From: a bacterium
GTDB lineage: Bacteria; Vulcanimicrobiota; Xenobia; Xenobiales; JADMJV01
Assembly (NCBI GenBank): GCA_018266105.1
Contig: JAFEBA010000063.1
Location: 1 to 64,000, forward strand
Length of the DNA stretch: 64,000 bases
Direction: 5' to 3'
Part shown: piece after piece, positions 35,712 through 46,607 of the stretch
Layout of the letters: each line of letters opens with the position of its first letter
How positions within the stretch are numbered: the first letter of the stretch is position 1
The notes under the pieces: model-generated
What the model was told of the DNA's origin: nothing
What the model saw: the letters and a program-made list of their open reading frames with translations, nothing else
Database searches by the model: none
Translations under genes and position numbers: made by a program

Positions 35712-38213
35712 CTACTCCTGACGTAAATCTTCTGCCGGGCGCCGTCCCCCCTGCCCCGCCAAAAGCACCGCCAGGGTCGAAGCCAGCAGACCGAGCACCG
35801 GGGTGCTCAGCAGTGTCCAGGGATCAAGATGAAACTCGAGGCTCCAACCAAAAGCTCGCCGATTGATAAAGGTGACCATGGCGTAGGCCTGCAGTAAGCC
35901 GCAGGGCCAGGCCGCCAGGCCGGACCAGAGTCCACACAAGGCTGACTCCATCCAGCGCAGGCGCCAGCGCTCGGCCGAGGTCAGGCCGAGACAGTTCCAG
36001 AGAGCATACTCCCGGCGCCGCTCCAACTGATTGGCCGCCACCGCCCCCAATGTCCCCAATCCGGCCACCAGCACCGCCAGCACCTGGAGCAGGCGAGTGA
36101 CCTGGAAGGTCTGCTCAAAGATCTCCACCGACAGCTGGCGCAGAGCTTTCTGCGAACGCACCTCCAGGCCGGCCGACTCCGGCCAGCTCAAGATTTCAGC
36201 ACGCACCTGCTCGGCGGTATCCCCTCGTAAGGAGACGCCGAGACCGGTGACCCCAGTGTCCTGAAAGGCCTGGCGATAGGTATCGAGATCCATCATCAGG
36301 TAGCCGCTATCGCTGGCATAATCCTGGAAACCAGCCACCAGCTCGACCTCATAGGGCCCGGTAGGGGTCTGCAGCTTGAGCCGCGAGCCCGGCGAGAGAC
36401 GCTTTTGTCGCAAAAAAGGTTCGCTGGCCAGGGCCTGACCAGGCCCCAGCCGGCTGGGAGTTGGCCCGATCACGAAGCGCAACCGGGCGAGATCAGGATC
36501 CTGGGCCACCAGTTGAGTCAGGTAGGGCCCTTGGTCAGCGCTGTAATAGTAGACTGGAGTCATCTTGGCCCTGAGCGTGGCCTGAACTTCAGGCAGGGCG
36601 GAAATTCGCTCCAGCAGCCCAGCCGGCAGGCCCTGTCCGCCTTTGGCGGCCTGCCGATTGGCCAGACCGATGTACAGGTCAGAGCTGAGTGTGCGTCCCA
36701 GCCAATCGATCAAACTCAGGCGAAAGCTATGAACCATGACCGTAATGGAGATGACGGCCGAGAGCGCTACCGTCATAGCCACCAGAGCCACCCCGAGACG
36801 ACTTAACGAACGCTGCACTCCACCCAGGGCCATTTTTAGCAACATCCAGCGACCGACAGGAAGGGAGCGGAGCCAGAAGCGTTGAGCCGCCACCACCAAT
36901 ACAGGGGTCAGCGCGGCCGAGGAAAGCATCAGCCCCACCATTGCCAGCAAGTTCAAGCCCAGGCTATTCTCCGCCAGCTGCAACGTGGCCCAGGAGATCA
37001 GCAGGCCCAATGCGGCGGCACCACTGAGGCGCTTCAGCCAGTCCAGTGACCCCTGTTCCAAGAAGCTGCGACGCAGAACCTGCGCGGGGGGCGTGGTGGC
37101 TGCTTCGTGAGCCGGCCACCAGGCCGCCAGCAGCGAGCAACCCCAACCCAGCAGGCAACCGAGAACCAGCGACAGCGGAGAGAGATAGGTCTGACCGACC
37201 TGCAAATTATAGTAGAGGTCGTTGATGGTGCGGGTCAGTAAAGGCAGCAACAAGCGGGCCAGGCTGATCCCCAGCAACATTCCCAAAAGGCTGCCGGTGG
37301 CGCCCAGCCAGCCGGCTTCGGCCAGGACCTGAGAGCGAATCTCGGCCCGGGTCACACCCAGAATGCGCAACTGGCCCATCCAGGTTCGACGTTGCAAGAC
37401 CAGGAAGTGGATGACGTTGTAGATCAATAACCCACCCACCAGCAGGCTGAGCATGCTCAGAGCCCTGAGGTTCAAGAAGAAAGCCCGACTCATCTGCTCT
37501 CGCGAGCGACTGCGGGTGCTGGCCGCAATCAGCTGATAACCCCTGGGCAGACTGGCCTGCAACTGGTCAGCCTGGGGCGAGGTCAAAATCAGCTCCACCC
37601 GGCTCAAGCGCCCCTGCATTCCAAGCAATTCTTGGGCCACAGCGATGTCGCACAGGAACTGACCCTGAAGGGCCTGCTCCTGATTAGGCTTCAACCCGGT
37701 CAGGAGGGCCCCCACATGCAGGCGATCTCCCCCCTGGACTTGCAACACACCCTCCAGAGAAACCCCGAGCCGACGGGCCTCGGCCGCTGTGAGAGCCACC
37801 GTCCCCGCTTGATTAAGGGCCGAAGTGGCACTGTAGCTGGCCTGCCCATCGGCAAACCAATCTCCCCGGAAGGGCTTTTCCGCCAGCGGATCGACCCCCA
37901 GAACCCGAAAACTCTGGCCGCCCTTTAAACTGATGAAACCTTCCACCACCGGTGCACTCTGAGATAAGCCACGCTCCACCCTCAGCTTTACGTAAAATTG
38001 CTCGGGCAGGCCTGACTCGCCGGCCACCAACCAGTGGGTCGCCTTGCCCGTCAAGCTATCCTGGGAGAGCGTGAATCCGCGCTCGCAAGAGCGAATCGCC
38101 AGGTCCATGGCGACGATTCCAGCCACGCCGACGGCCACCCCCAGCAGGCTGAGCAAAACCAGCCAGGGGTGACTCCAGAGATAACGCCACTGCGAGCGAG
38201 CTAATAAACTCAT
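35712..38213 (-). CDS. ABC transporter permease, FtsX/MacB-like
   Basis: 833 residues with the ten-helix double FtsX layout: an N-terminal helix (HPWLVLLSLLGVAVGVAGIVA) with a large periplasmic loop, three helices (MLSLLVGGLLIYNVIHFLVL, LGATGSLLGMLLGISLARLL, LSLVLGCLLGWGCSLLAAWW), a central membrane pair, a second loop and a final three-helix FtsX domain ending LLASTLAVLLAGQ. Such proteins move lipoproteins or lipids with an ATPase partner; no ATP-binding gene is adjacent. Start at MSLLARSQW, near the trmB start read the other way. Confidence 0.85.
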   Translation of the reverse strand: MSLLARSQWRYLWSHPWLVLLSLLGVAVGVAGIVAMDLAIRSCERGFTLSQDSLTGKATHWLVAGESGLPEQFYVKLRVERGLSQSAPVVEGFISLKGGQSFRVLGVDPLAEKPFRGDWFADGQASYSATSALNQAGTVALTAAEARRLGVSLEGVLQVQGGDRLHVGALLTGLKPNQEQALQGQFLCDIAVAQELLGMQGRLSRVELILTSPQADQLQASLPRGYQLIAASTRSRSREQMSRAFFLNLRALSMLSLLVGGLLIYNVIHFLVLQRRTWMGQLRILGVTRAEIRSQVLAEAGWLGATGSLLGMLLGISLARLLLPLLTRTINDLYYNLQVGQTYLSPLSLVLGCLLGWGCSLLAAWWPAHEAATTPPAQVLRRSFLEQGSLDWLKRLSGAAALGLLISWATLQLAENSLGLNLLAMVGLMLSSAALTPVLVVAAQRFWLRSLPVGRWMLLKMALGGVQRSLSRLGVALVAMTVALSAVISITVMVHSFRLSLIDWLGRTLSSDLYIGLANRQAAKGGQGLPAGLLERISALPEVQATLRAKMTPVYYYSADQGPYLTQLVAQDPDLARLRFVIGPTPSRLGPGQALASEPFLRQKRLSPGSRLKLQTPTGPYEVELVAGFQDYASDSGYLMMDLDTYRQAFQDTGVTGLGVSLRGDTAEQVRAEILSWPESAGLEVRSQKALRQLSVEIFEQTFQVTRLLQVLAVLVAGLGTLGAVAANQLERRREYALWNCLGLTSAERWRLRWMESALCGLWSGLAAWPCGLLQAYAMVTFINRRAFGWSLEFHLDPWTLLSTPVLGLLASTLAVLLAGQGGRRPAEDLRQE

Positions 38214-38267
38214 CCGCCTGCCTTCACCGAGCAGGGAGCCGCCCCCCGCTCGCGTAAGCCGGCTGCC

Positions 38268-39194
38268 ATGGAAGGAAAGTACCGCGAACTCCACCGGCTG
38301 CTGCTCTGGCGCCAGCTCTCCCAAAAGTGGGATCCGCGCCGCGAATTCGCCAAAGATCAACCACTGGACCTGGAGATCGGCTTCGGCAATGGGGAATATT
38401 TGCTGCGGCAGGCACAGGCCCGCCCCGATCACAACTTTCTGGGCATCGAAATGCACTGGGGCTCCGTGCGGCGCTGTCTACGCCGCCTGGCCCAGGCCGG
38501 CTGTCAGAACGTTCGAGTGCTTCAGGTTGATGCCAATGTGGCCGTCCGCTATTTGTTGCCAGGCCAGGTCTGCGAGCGATTTGTAGCTCTCTTTCCCTGT
38601 CCCTGGCCCAAGCGTGAACACGAGCGCTTTCGACTTTTCTCCACCGAGTTCATGGGTCAACTCAACCGAATCTGCCGCTCGGGCGGGCTGGTCGTGACGG
38701 ATCACCGAGGCTTAATGGAGTTTGCCCGCTCCCGGGTGGGCGACTCCGGCCTGAGCCTGGAGGTGATGGAAACGGAAGCCTGCTATAACACCAAATACGA
38801 ACGCCGCTGGAGCGGCCAGGGCCAGGAAATCTTCTTCGAGCTTCACTATCGACCCGAGCAGCCGAGCCCTTATCAGCAAATTCCGGAGGCCAACGTGCAA
38901 ACCCTTACGCTGTCTGAATTCGATCCCAAGAACCTGCATCTGCAGGGCTGCCAGGATGGATTGGTGGTGGAATTCCGCCAGCACCTTTACGACCCGGAGC
39001 GAAAGATCTGCATGATCTTGGTCACGGTGGTGGAGGACCAACTCAATCAGACCTTCTGGATCGAAGTTACGCAAAAGGCAGATGGGCTCTGGTACATACG
39101 CCCGGCGTTGGGGGGCGGCTTCTTACCAACCCTGGGCGTGCAGCGGGCGCTAGACCTGGTCCAGCAGGCCGGCCAGGCTGTCCAGCCTCGGTAG
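38268..39194 (+). CDS. trmB: tRNA (guanine-N7-)-methyltransferase-like protein with C-terminal extension
   Basis: 308 residues. The first 190 match TrmB: LDLEIGFGNGEYLL (SAM motif I), HNFLGIEMHWGSVRRCLRR, and FPCPWPKREHERFRL in place of the family FPDPWPKxxHxxxR. The conserved Asp, a catalytic/tRNA-contact residue in TrmB, is Cys111 here. The final 115 residues (NVQTLTLSEFDPKNLHLQG, RKICMILVTVVEDQLNQTFWIEV) form a beta-rich extension absent from standard 210-240-residue TrmB. Expected role is m7G46 in tRNA, with activity uncertain because of the Cys. Confidence 0.8.
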   Translation: MEGKYRELHRLLLWRQLSQKWDPRREFAKDQPLDLEIGFGNGEYLLRQAQARPDHNFLGIEMHWGSVRRCLRRLAQAGCQNVRVLQVDANVAVRYLLPGQVCERFVALFPCPWPKREHERFRLFSTEFMGQLNRICRSGGLVVTDHRGLMEFARSRVGDSGLSLEVMETEACYNTKYERRWSGQGQEIFFELHYRPEQPSPYQQIPEANVQTLTLSEFDPKNLHLQGCQDGLVVEFRQHLYDPERKICMILVTVVEDQLNQTFWIEVTQKADGLWYIRPALGGGFLPTLGVQRALDLVQQAGQAVQPR

Positions 39195-39641
39195 CAACTT
39201 GCTGCCAATCCGATATCCGGGAACTCCCAGACCCTCGGCCAGCTGCATATCGCAGTCAGAGTCTCCCACCACGATGGCGCCTTCCAGCCCCAGCCCCAGC
39301 CTCTGGCATGCCTGCTCGACCATCCCCGGCCTTGGCTTGCGACACCGGCAGTCAGCCTCAGGCTGATGGGGACAGTAGAGAAGCAGGTCAAGCTGGGCGC
39401 CTTGGGGCCGCAGCAAGTCCTGCAGACGCTGGTTGACGCTTTCCACGGCCGACTCCGGAAAGTAGCCGCGGCCGACTCCCGACTGGTTGCTGACCAGGAC
39501 CAGCAGAAAGCCTCGTCGCTTCAGCTCCAAGAGCCCCTGCGTCGTCCCCGCCAACAGCCGGACGCCGTCGGGATCGCTCAAGTAGTGGGCATTCTCGATC
39601 AGGGTTCCATCCCGATCGAGAAAGGCGATTTTAGAGTTCAC
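39150..39641 (-). CDS. GmhB-like HAD phosphatase
   Basis: 163 residues beginning MNSKIAFLDRDGTLIEN with the HAD DxD nucleophile pair, then VSNQSGVGRGYF, the zinc-binding Cys cluster CPHQPEADCRCRKPRPGM and GDSDCDMQLAEG. This is the D-glycero-D-manno-heptose 1,7-bisphosphate phosphatase / histidinol-phosphatase branch. GTG start overlaps the speE stop by about eleven bases. The 3' end overlaps trmB by 45 bases, convergent. Confidence 0.88.
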   Translation of the reverse strand: MNSKIAFLDRDGTLIENAHYLSDPDGVRLLAGTTQGLLELKRRGFLLVLVSNQSGVGRGYFPESAVESVNQRLQDLLRPQGAQLDLLLYCPHQPEADCRCRKPRPGMVEQACQRLGLGLEGAIVVGDSDCDMQLAEGLGVPGYRIGSKLLPRLDSLAGLLDQV

Positions 39642-40470
39642 GCACAAACTCGGGCAGAGCCATCGAGCCCAGATGAACTTCCGGACTGTAATAGCGCAAT
39701 TCAAGACCGCGCTGCTGGCGACGCAGACGCAACTCCTCCAGACTCAGAGCCTGCGGATCGTGAGCATCAGAAGCGGCAATCAGACACCAGGTCCCGCCGG
39801 GATAGGTGGGAATCGCCACCAGATAGGGACGAACGAAGCGAAAAATCTTCTCCAGTTCTCGCCGCGCGGCCGCGATTTGAGGCCCGAAAAAGAAAGGGGA
39901 ACCCGCCTGCAAAGCAATCAAGCCATCGGGCTTGAGAGCCCGCTTGAGCGAGGCGAAGAATTCCGCCGAAAACAGAACCTCCGAAGGACCCTCTGGATCG
40001 CTGGAGTCCACCAGAACGATATCTTGAGGAGGAAGCGAGCCGATCACCTCGGCCGCATCTCGAGTCACAATCTCCAGGCGGGGATCCGGTTGCAAACCCT
40101 TGGCCATGGTTGGCAACCACTGGCGACAGACCTCCATCACCTGAGGATCGATCTCCACCAGAGTGGCCTTCTCCAGGCCGGGATGGCGTAAAGCTTCGCG
40201 CACGGTGCCGCCATCGCCGCCTCCCACCACCACCACCGTCTTGGGCTCGGGATGTGACAACATGGGAACGTGGGTCAGCATTTCATGATAGGTAAACTCG
40301 TCCCGCTCGGTGCACTGGACCTTTCCGTCCAGAACCAGCATACGTCCGAAGCCTTCGGTTTCGTAAACCTGAATATGCTGAAAATCGCTCTGTTGATCCA
40401 CCAGCACCGGACCCACAGGAACGGACTGCCGCCACTGCCCCTTCAATTCTTCACAAAACCAAGCTTTCAC
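39631..40470 (-). CDS. speE: Spermidine synthase
   Basis: 279 residues with the polyamine synthase signature VVVVGGGDGGTVREALRHPGLE, VEIDPQVMEVCRQWLP, and DIVLVDSSDPEGPSEVLFS with the catalytic Asp. Transfers an aminopropyl group from decarboxylated SAM to putrescine. No speD or speA is nearby. Read divergently from the hybrid kinase gene. Confidence 0.95.
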   Translation of the reverse strand: MKAWFCEELKGQWRQSVPVGPVLVDQQSDFQHIQVYETEGFGRMLVLDGKVQCTERDEFTYHEMLTHVPMLSHPEPKTVVVVGGGDGGTVREALRHPGLEKATLVEIDPQVMEVCRQWLPTMAKGLQPDPRLEIVTRDAAEVIGSLPPQDIVLVDSSDPEGPSEVLFSAEFFASLKRALKPDGLIALQAGSPFFFGPQIAAARRELEKIFRFVRPYLVAIPTYPGGTWCLIAASDAHDPQALSLEELRLRRQQRGLELRYYSPEVHLGSMALPEFVREL

Positions 40471-40565
40471 GTGTCAATTCCTCCTGGGGGCCCGGCCGTT
40501 CGCCCTACCAGTTGAGTTTCCTCCGAGCAGGGGCATGACGGGGTCGAGACAGAAGAGATCAGCTC

Positions 40566-42949
<2,384 letters not shown>

Positions 42950-42953
<4 letters not shown>

Positions 42954-44746
42954 AGGCTCTGGCCCGGGTCAGCTCCTTTCTCGCCTTCGCCCTCTTGCCG
43001 CTGATCTTTGACATGGGCTGCGCGGATACACTGACTGAACCGAAATTGGCCTGCTGGCTGGTGGCCGCCGGGGCTGCCAGCTTGACCCCGCTCCGACCGT
43101 GGAGCCTGCAAGAAAAGTTCCTGGCGGCCTGGTTTGGATGGAGCTGCCTGAGCAGCTTTTGGAATGGACCCAGCGCGGGCTGGATCGACTTGCTGACCGT
43201 GGCCGCGGGCCTGCTCTGGGTGCGAGCGGAAATGCCGGACCGCTGGCGCTTTATCGGCATTGGCTTCGGGCTGACCGTAACCTACTCTTGGGTTCAGCGT
43301 CTGGGCCTGGATCCGTTTTCCTGGTCCAATCCGAATTTATCCCAGGTGCGCACCATTGCCGGCCTGGGTAACCCCAACTACCTGTCGATGTATCTGGCCT
43401 GCTTGCTCCCCTGGATCTGGAGCGTGGTCTATCCGAGAGGGCCGATCGGCTGGCTGGTCGGCCTCATCAGCATGCTGACGCTGCTCTTGACGGCGACTCG
43501 CGGCTCCATCTTGTGCCTGCTGGTGGCTCTGGGTCTGTGCACGGCCTGGGGTCTGGTCTTTCAACGGCGGGGACACAGGTTCTGGCTGGTCAGCTGGCTG
43601 CTGGTGCTGGCGGCCTGGTCCATCAGCTGGGCAATGACCAGTCGCCAGTCCCAGGCTTTTGCTCAACAGATGACCTCTTTAAGAAATCCAGGCCAGGCGG
43701 CCAGTGTCACCTTTCGCAAGTATCTTTACGGCACCGCCCTGAAGGTGGCTATCCATTCTCCATGGCTGGGGGTAGGACCCGGACACTTTGGAAACGGCTA
43801 CCTGCTTTACCGCCCCCTGGAGCCCTATATCTTTCGCCCCCTTCAGCGACGCCCCGAGAACCCGCACACCGAGCCACTGAAAGTTCTGAGCGAGACCGGC
43901 GTGGTTGGACTGTTTTTCTGGTGCGGCTGGGTGGGGCTGGGCCTGCTGGACCAATTTCGTAAGCCAGGTCCTCAAACCGCCTGTCTAATGGTGCTGCTGG
44001 CAAACTGTCTCAGCAACTGCATCCCGGTGGCGATCTGGCCGATTCTTCTGATGCTCACAACACCCGAACGAACCGACCGGGAGGGCAAGTTTCGCTGGCA
44101 AGGCGTGCCTGCCTTACTGCTGGCCTTTGTCCTGGCCCTCCCGGGCTGGTATGTGCAGCACCTTTTCTGGTGGGACGAAGAATACCGGGTTCTGGCCGAA
44201 AAGTTTCCCGAGCACTCGCTAGAATGCGCGGAAGCCCGCCTGAGAGTTTTGCAGAAAGCCGAACTGTTCTGTCCGCCCTGGGAGCAAACCACCCTGCTTG
44301 TGCTGGCCGGCAACGCCTGGCAGAATCTGGCCGGACTGACGGGGTCGCCGGTGGCCTGGGAGCAAAGCGAATCCATGGCGCGACGACGTCTACAACTTGA
44401 ACCAGACAACCCTTATGCCTGGATCAGCCTGGGCGGATTGTTGGATCGCCAGGCGAAATACCCCGAGGCTCTGGCTGCCTGGCAAGAAGCTCGACGTCGC
44501 GACAACCTGAATCCAGTCATTCTTTATCTGCTGGCACGCACGCAGTATGCCAGTGGTCAGGCCGATGCAGCGCTCAAGTCGCTGGACGAGAGTCTTGAAA
44601 TTTTTTCAGATTCTAGCCAGGTCTACGGCTTTCGAGCACAAATCATGATTGACCAGGGCAAGGTGTGGGAAGGTTACTGGGACTGGGTCAGGAGTCAGCA
44701 GGTCCTGGAGTCGTACAGACACGCGGTAGACGTCGCAAATTTCTAG
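42950..44746 (+). CDS. O-antigen ligase / Wzy-like membrane protein with C-terminal TPRs
   Basis: 598 residues with about ten membrane segments in the N-terminal two thirds (for example YLSMYLACLLPWIWSVVY, LLVALGLCTAWGLVF, FWLVSWLLVLAAWSISWAM, FFWCGWVGLGLL) and a WLGVGPGHFGNGYLLYRP loop resembling the Wzy_C/WaaL catalytic loop. The C-terminal 200 residues carry TPR-like repeats (NPYAWISLGGLLDRQAKYPEALAAWQEA). Likely joins or polymerises surface polysaccharide. Coupled to the upstream kinase gene by ATGA overlap. Confidence 0.8.
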
Positions 44747-44818
44747 CTTTACAGCTAGTTGCGGGGCAGCCGGGAACCTGCTGACCACCGCGCTACAGAA
44801 AAAACAATCTAGTTTCTC

Positions 44819-44847
44819 TTGACGTCCGCAGAACCCCTTCTTATAAT
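44819..44847 (+). promoter_or_regulatory. Near-consensus sigma-70 promoter of sigH
   Basis: TTGACG at 44819-44824, a 17-base spacer and a perfect TATAAT at 44842-44847, 40 bases ahead of the sigH TTG. The best promoter match seen in the window; the transcript would start near 44854. Confidence 0.85.
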
Positions 44848-44887
44848 TTGGGCAGCTTCGGGCATTTGCTGGGAGGGCGGAAAACAC

Positions 44888-45532
44888 TTGCTAAAGATAC
44901 AACAGAGCTCGTACATGGCGAACTTGGCCAATGAGCCGGACGAAGAAATCGTCAAATTGGCCAAGAACGGCGACGAGTTCGCCACAGAGTACCTGATCAG
45001 CAAATATAAGAACTTCGTGCGAGTTAAAGCCAAGTCTTACTTTCTGGTCGGAGCCGACCGCGAAGACATCATTCAAGAGGGAATGATCGGTCTTTACAAA
45101 TCCATTCGCGATTACCGCGCTGACAAGCTATCCAGCTTCCGCGCCTTCGCGGAACTTTGTATTACCCGACAGATCATCACCGCGATCAAGACGGCCACCC
45201 GTCAAAAGCATATCCCTCTGAATAGCTATATCAGTCTCAATAAGCCGATCTATGACGAAGACTCGGATCGCACCATGCTCGATATTCTCTCGGGCACGAA
45301 GGTGACCGATCCAGAAGAAGTCTTCATCAGCCACGAACTCTCCGACGATCTGCGCGAGAAAATCCAGCAGAATCTGAGCGAACTGGAATCCCAGGTTCTG
45401 CACAGCTATCTCGAAGGAAAGTCCTATCAGGAGATGGCTAAGGAACTGAACCGCCACGTGAAATCGATCGACAACGCGCTTCAGCGCGTGAAGCGCAAGA
45501 TCGAGAAGACACTGGGCGAAAAGCACTACTAG
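44888..45532 (+). CDS. sigH: RNA polymerase sigma factor SigH-type
   Basis: 214 residues. Region 2 reads NFVRVKAKSYFLVGADREDIIQEGMIGLYKSIRDYRADKLSSFRAFAELCITRQIITAIKTA in segments that closely follow Bacillus SigH, and region 4 ends ELNRHVKSIDNALQRVKRKIEK, again nearly the SigH sequence. GGGAGGG at 44871 sets the TTG start at 44888; ATG at 44915 is an alternative. In Gram-positives SigH directs stationary-phase and competence genes; its role here is unknown. A strong promoter precedes it and a hairpin terminator follows. Confidence 0.93.
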   Translation: MLKIQQSSYMANLANEPDEEIVKLAKNGDEFATEYLISKYKNFVRVKAKSYFLVGADREDIIQEGMIGLYKSIRDYRADKLSSFRAFAELCITRQIITAIKTATRQKHIPLNSYISLNKPIYDEDSDRTMLDILSGTKVTDPEEVFISHELSDDLREKIQQNLSELESQVLHSYLEGKSYQEMAKELNRHVKSIDNALQRVKRKIEKTLGEKHY

Positions 45533-45557
45533 AAGCTTCGCATCCGGTCAAATCATG

Positions 45558-45585
45558 AAGGGCCGCGCTCGCGAGCGTGGCCCTT
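45558..45585 (+). terminator. Terminator after sigH
   Basis: A 28-base near-perfect palindrome, AAGGGCC(G)CGCTCG paired with CGAGCG(T)GGCCCTT with one G-T pair, lies 25 bases after the sigH stop and is followed by ccctctt. It separates sigH from the tRNA gene. Confidence 0.7.
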
Positions 45586-45592
45586 CCCTCTT

Positions 45593-45664
45593 GCCCCTGT
45601 AGCTCAATGGCAGAGCACCCGCCTTGTAAGCGGAAGGTTGTCCGTTCAACTCGGATCAGGGGCT
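45593..45664 (+). tRNA. tRNA-Thr (anticodon UGU)
   Basis: 72 bases fold into a full cloverleaf: acceptor GCCCCTG/CAGGGGC, D-arm GCTC...GAGC, anticodon loop CTTGTAA with TGT, T-arm GTCCG-TTCAACT-CGGAT and discriminator T; CCA is not encoded. The last anticodon-stem pair (C-A) is mismatched. Its 3' half from 45619 is the left copy of the 59-bp att repeat of the integrated element, and the gene stays intact. Confidence 0.95.
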
Positions 45665-45677
45665 CTTTTCTTTTCCC
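45619..45677 (+). repeat. attL: 59-bp direct repeat in tRNA-Thr 3' half
   Basis: Bases 45619-45677 are identical to 55562-55620. The repeat begins in the anticodon stem, covers the rest of the tRNA and continues 13 bases past it (the ttttcttttccc tract). This is the classical tRNA attachment site of a tyrosine integrase. Confidence 0.95.
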
Positions 45678-45705
45678 ACTGGTTATGCGGTTTGGAGCGG
45701 TTTCC

Positions 45706-45750
45706 CCCAAGGACTCTCAGAGCGCGAAGGAGCCTCGGGGAGTCCTTGGG
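45706..45750. repeat. 11-bp perfect inverted repeat next to attL
   Basis: CCCAAGGACTC at 45706-45716 and GAGTCCTTGGG at 45740-45750 are exact inverses around a 23-base spacer, 29 bases inside attL. It may be a terminator for the minus-strand operon or a binding site for excision proteins. Confidence 0.6.
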
Positions 45751-45760
45751 AACGGCCAAG

Positions 45761-45775
45761 CCGGCACTAAAACCG
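45761..45775 (+). promoter_or_regulatory. Candidate left arm-type recombinase site
   Basis: CCGGCACTAAAACCG recurs as CCGGCACTGAAACCG (14 of 15) near attR in the same orientation, 83 bases from attL and 78 bases from attR respectively. GCGGTTT also occurs twice ten bases apart at 45687 and 45697, with an inverted copy at 45770. Such repeats are typical of integrase arm sites, but the right copy lies in coding sequence. Confidence 0.35.
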
Positions 45776-45791
45776 CCCCGTTTTACGAGCC

Positions 45792-46088
45792 CTAGCGACG
45801 CGCGCGGGGCGAGTGAGGCCAGTGTTCCAGGGTTCGATAAGACGCCGAGATGAGGCTAACAGTTGGGTTCTTTCCAAGGCGACGTTCTGGGAACGACACG
45901 TAGCCCAGGCGCCTAAGCTGGTGGGCTGTGCGCTTCCAGTTCTGCCTTCGCGGCGGAAACGTCGCAATTGAATCAAGCAACGCCGTAACGTCTGCCTGAC
46001 GGGCCTGGCCGCCAAGGTATTCGAGTGCATACAAGAAAAGCTGACGGCTAGCCGCGCAGGGGACGTTTTCTCGGCGCCTTGTTCGCAT
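45792..46088 (-). CDS. Small winged-helix-like hypothetical protein
   Basis: 98 basic residues with a plausible winged-helix pattern (LFLYALEYLGGQARQADVTALLDS then NWKRTAHQLRRLGYVSFPERR). It is the last gene of the minus-strand operon, 24 bases after the HTH gene. No family recognised; the alternative frame on the same strand lacks protein-like composition. Confidence 0.5.
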   Translation of the reverse strand: MRTRRRENVPCAASRQLFLYALEYLGGQARQADVTALLDSIATFPPRRQNWKRTAHQLRRLGYVSFPERRLGKNPTVSLISASYRTLEHWPHSPRARR

Positions 46089-46112
46089 CTTGGAAGCTTA
46101 AGCTCTACCGCG

Positions 46113-46607
46113 CTACGGCGGCGGGAGTCGGAAGCGTGGAAAGCCGAAGTGCCTCTGGGATGGCAACTTTCTGCGCCCCAAAGGCAGGTCCCGCGAAAAG
46201 CCCGTGACGACAATGGACGCCCCGACTAGCTCCAGAATGTCCCGAATGGCTCGGTAGGACTCAAGCGGCAAAGCCACGAGCACGCAGGCTACTCCTGTCT
46301 CCGGTGATGCAGGCGGCGCTGAACGGTCCACTGGGCCGGAGCCTTCAACGAGAGTAAGATGCGAACCAGGCTCCGAGCGGACCGGGGCGGGAGGCGGACC
46401 TGGCGGCGACCCCCCGCCTAGCAACTTCGCCAGCGTTGCCTGCAAGGAGCCAGAAGGCTTGTGCGTGCCGTTGCGCCACTTATAGAAGGTAACAACCTTG
46501 ATGCCCAGCTCCGCGAGCACCGTCGCAACGGGAACTCCACGCGACGCCGCCAGCGCCTCAATCGCCTCCACGACGTTAGGGCTATCTGAGTGGTGTGGTG
46601 CTGACAT
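46113..46607 (-). CDS. HTH protein paired with recombinase (module 1)
   Basis: 164 residues: an N-terminal helix-turn-helix (VATVLAELGIKVVTFYKWRNG), a Pro-rich linker, and a C-terminal alpha/beta segment (VACVLVALPLESYRAIRDIL, ELVGASIVVTGF). The HTH aligns with that of the protein at 48180-48551 (both share a FYxW.xG helix), so these are paralogues. The ATG overlaps the recombinase stop (TGATG), so they are coupled. Likely a regulator of the recombinase or its own operon. Confidence 0.7.
   Translation of the reverse strand: MSAPHHSDSPNVVEAIEALAASRGVPVATVLAELGIKVVTFYKWRNGTHKPSGSLQATLAKLLGGGSPPGPPPAPVRSEPGSHLTLVEGSGPVDRSAPPASPETGVACVLVALPLESYRAIRDILELVGASIVVTGFSRDLPLGRRKLPSQRHFGFPRFRLPPP

Noticed and set aside
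45767..46213. 148-residue minus-strand frame overlapping the small winged-helix-like gene
   Set aside because: It overlaps the HTH gene and lacks protein-like patterning; the other frame has better composition.
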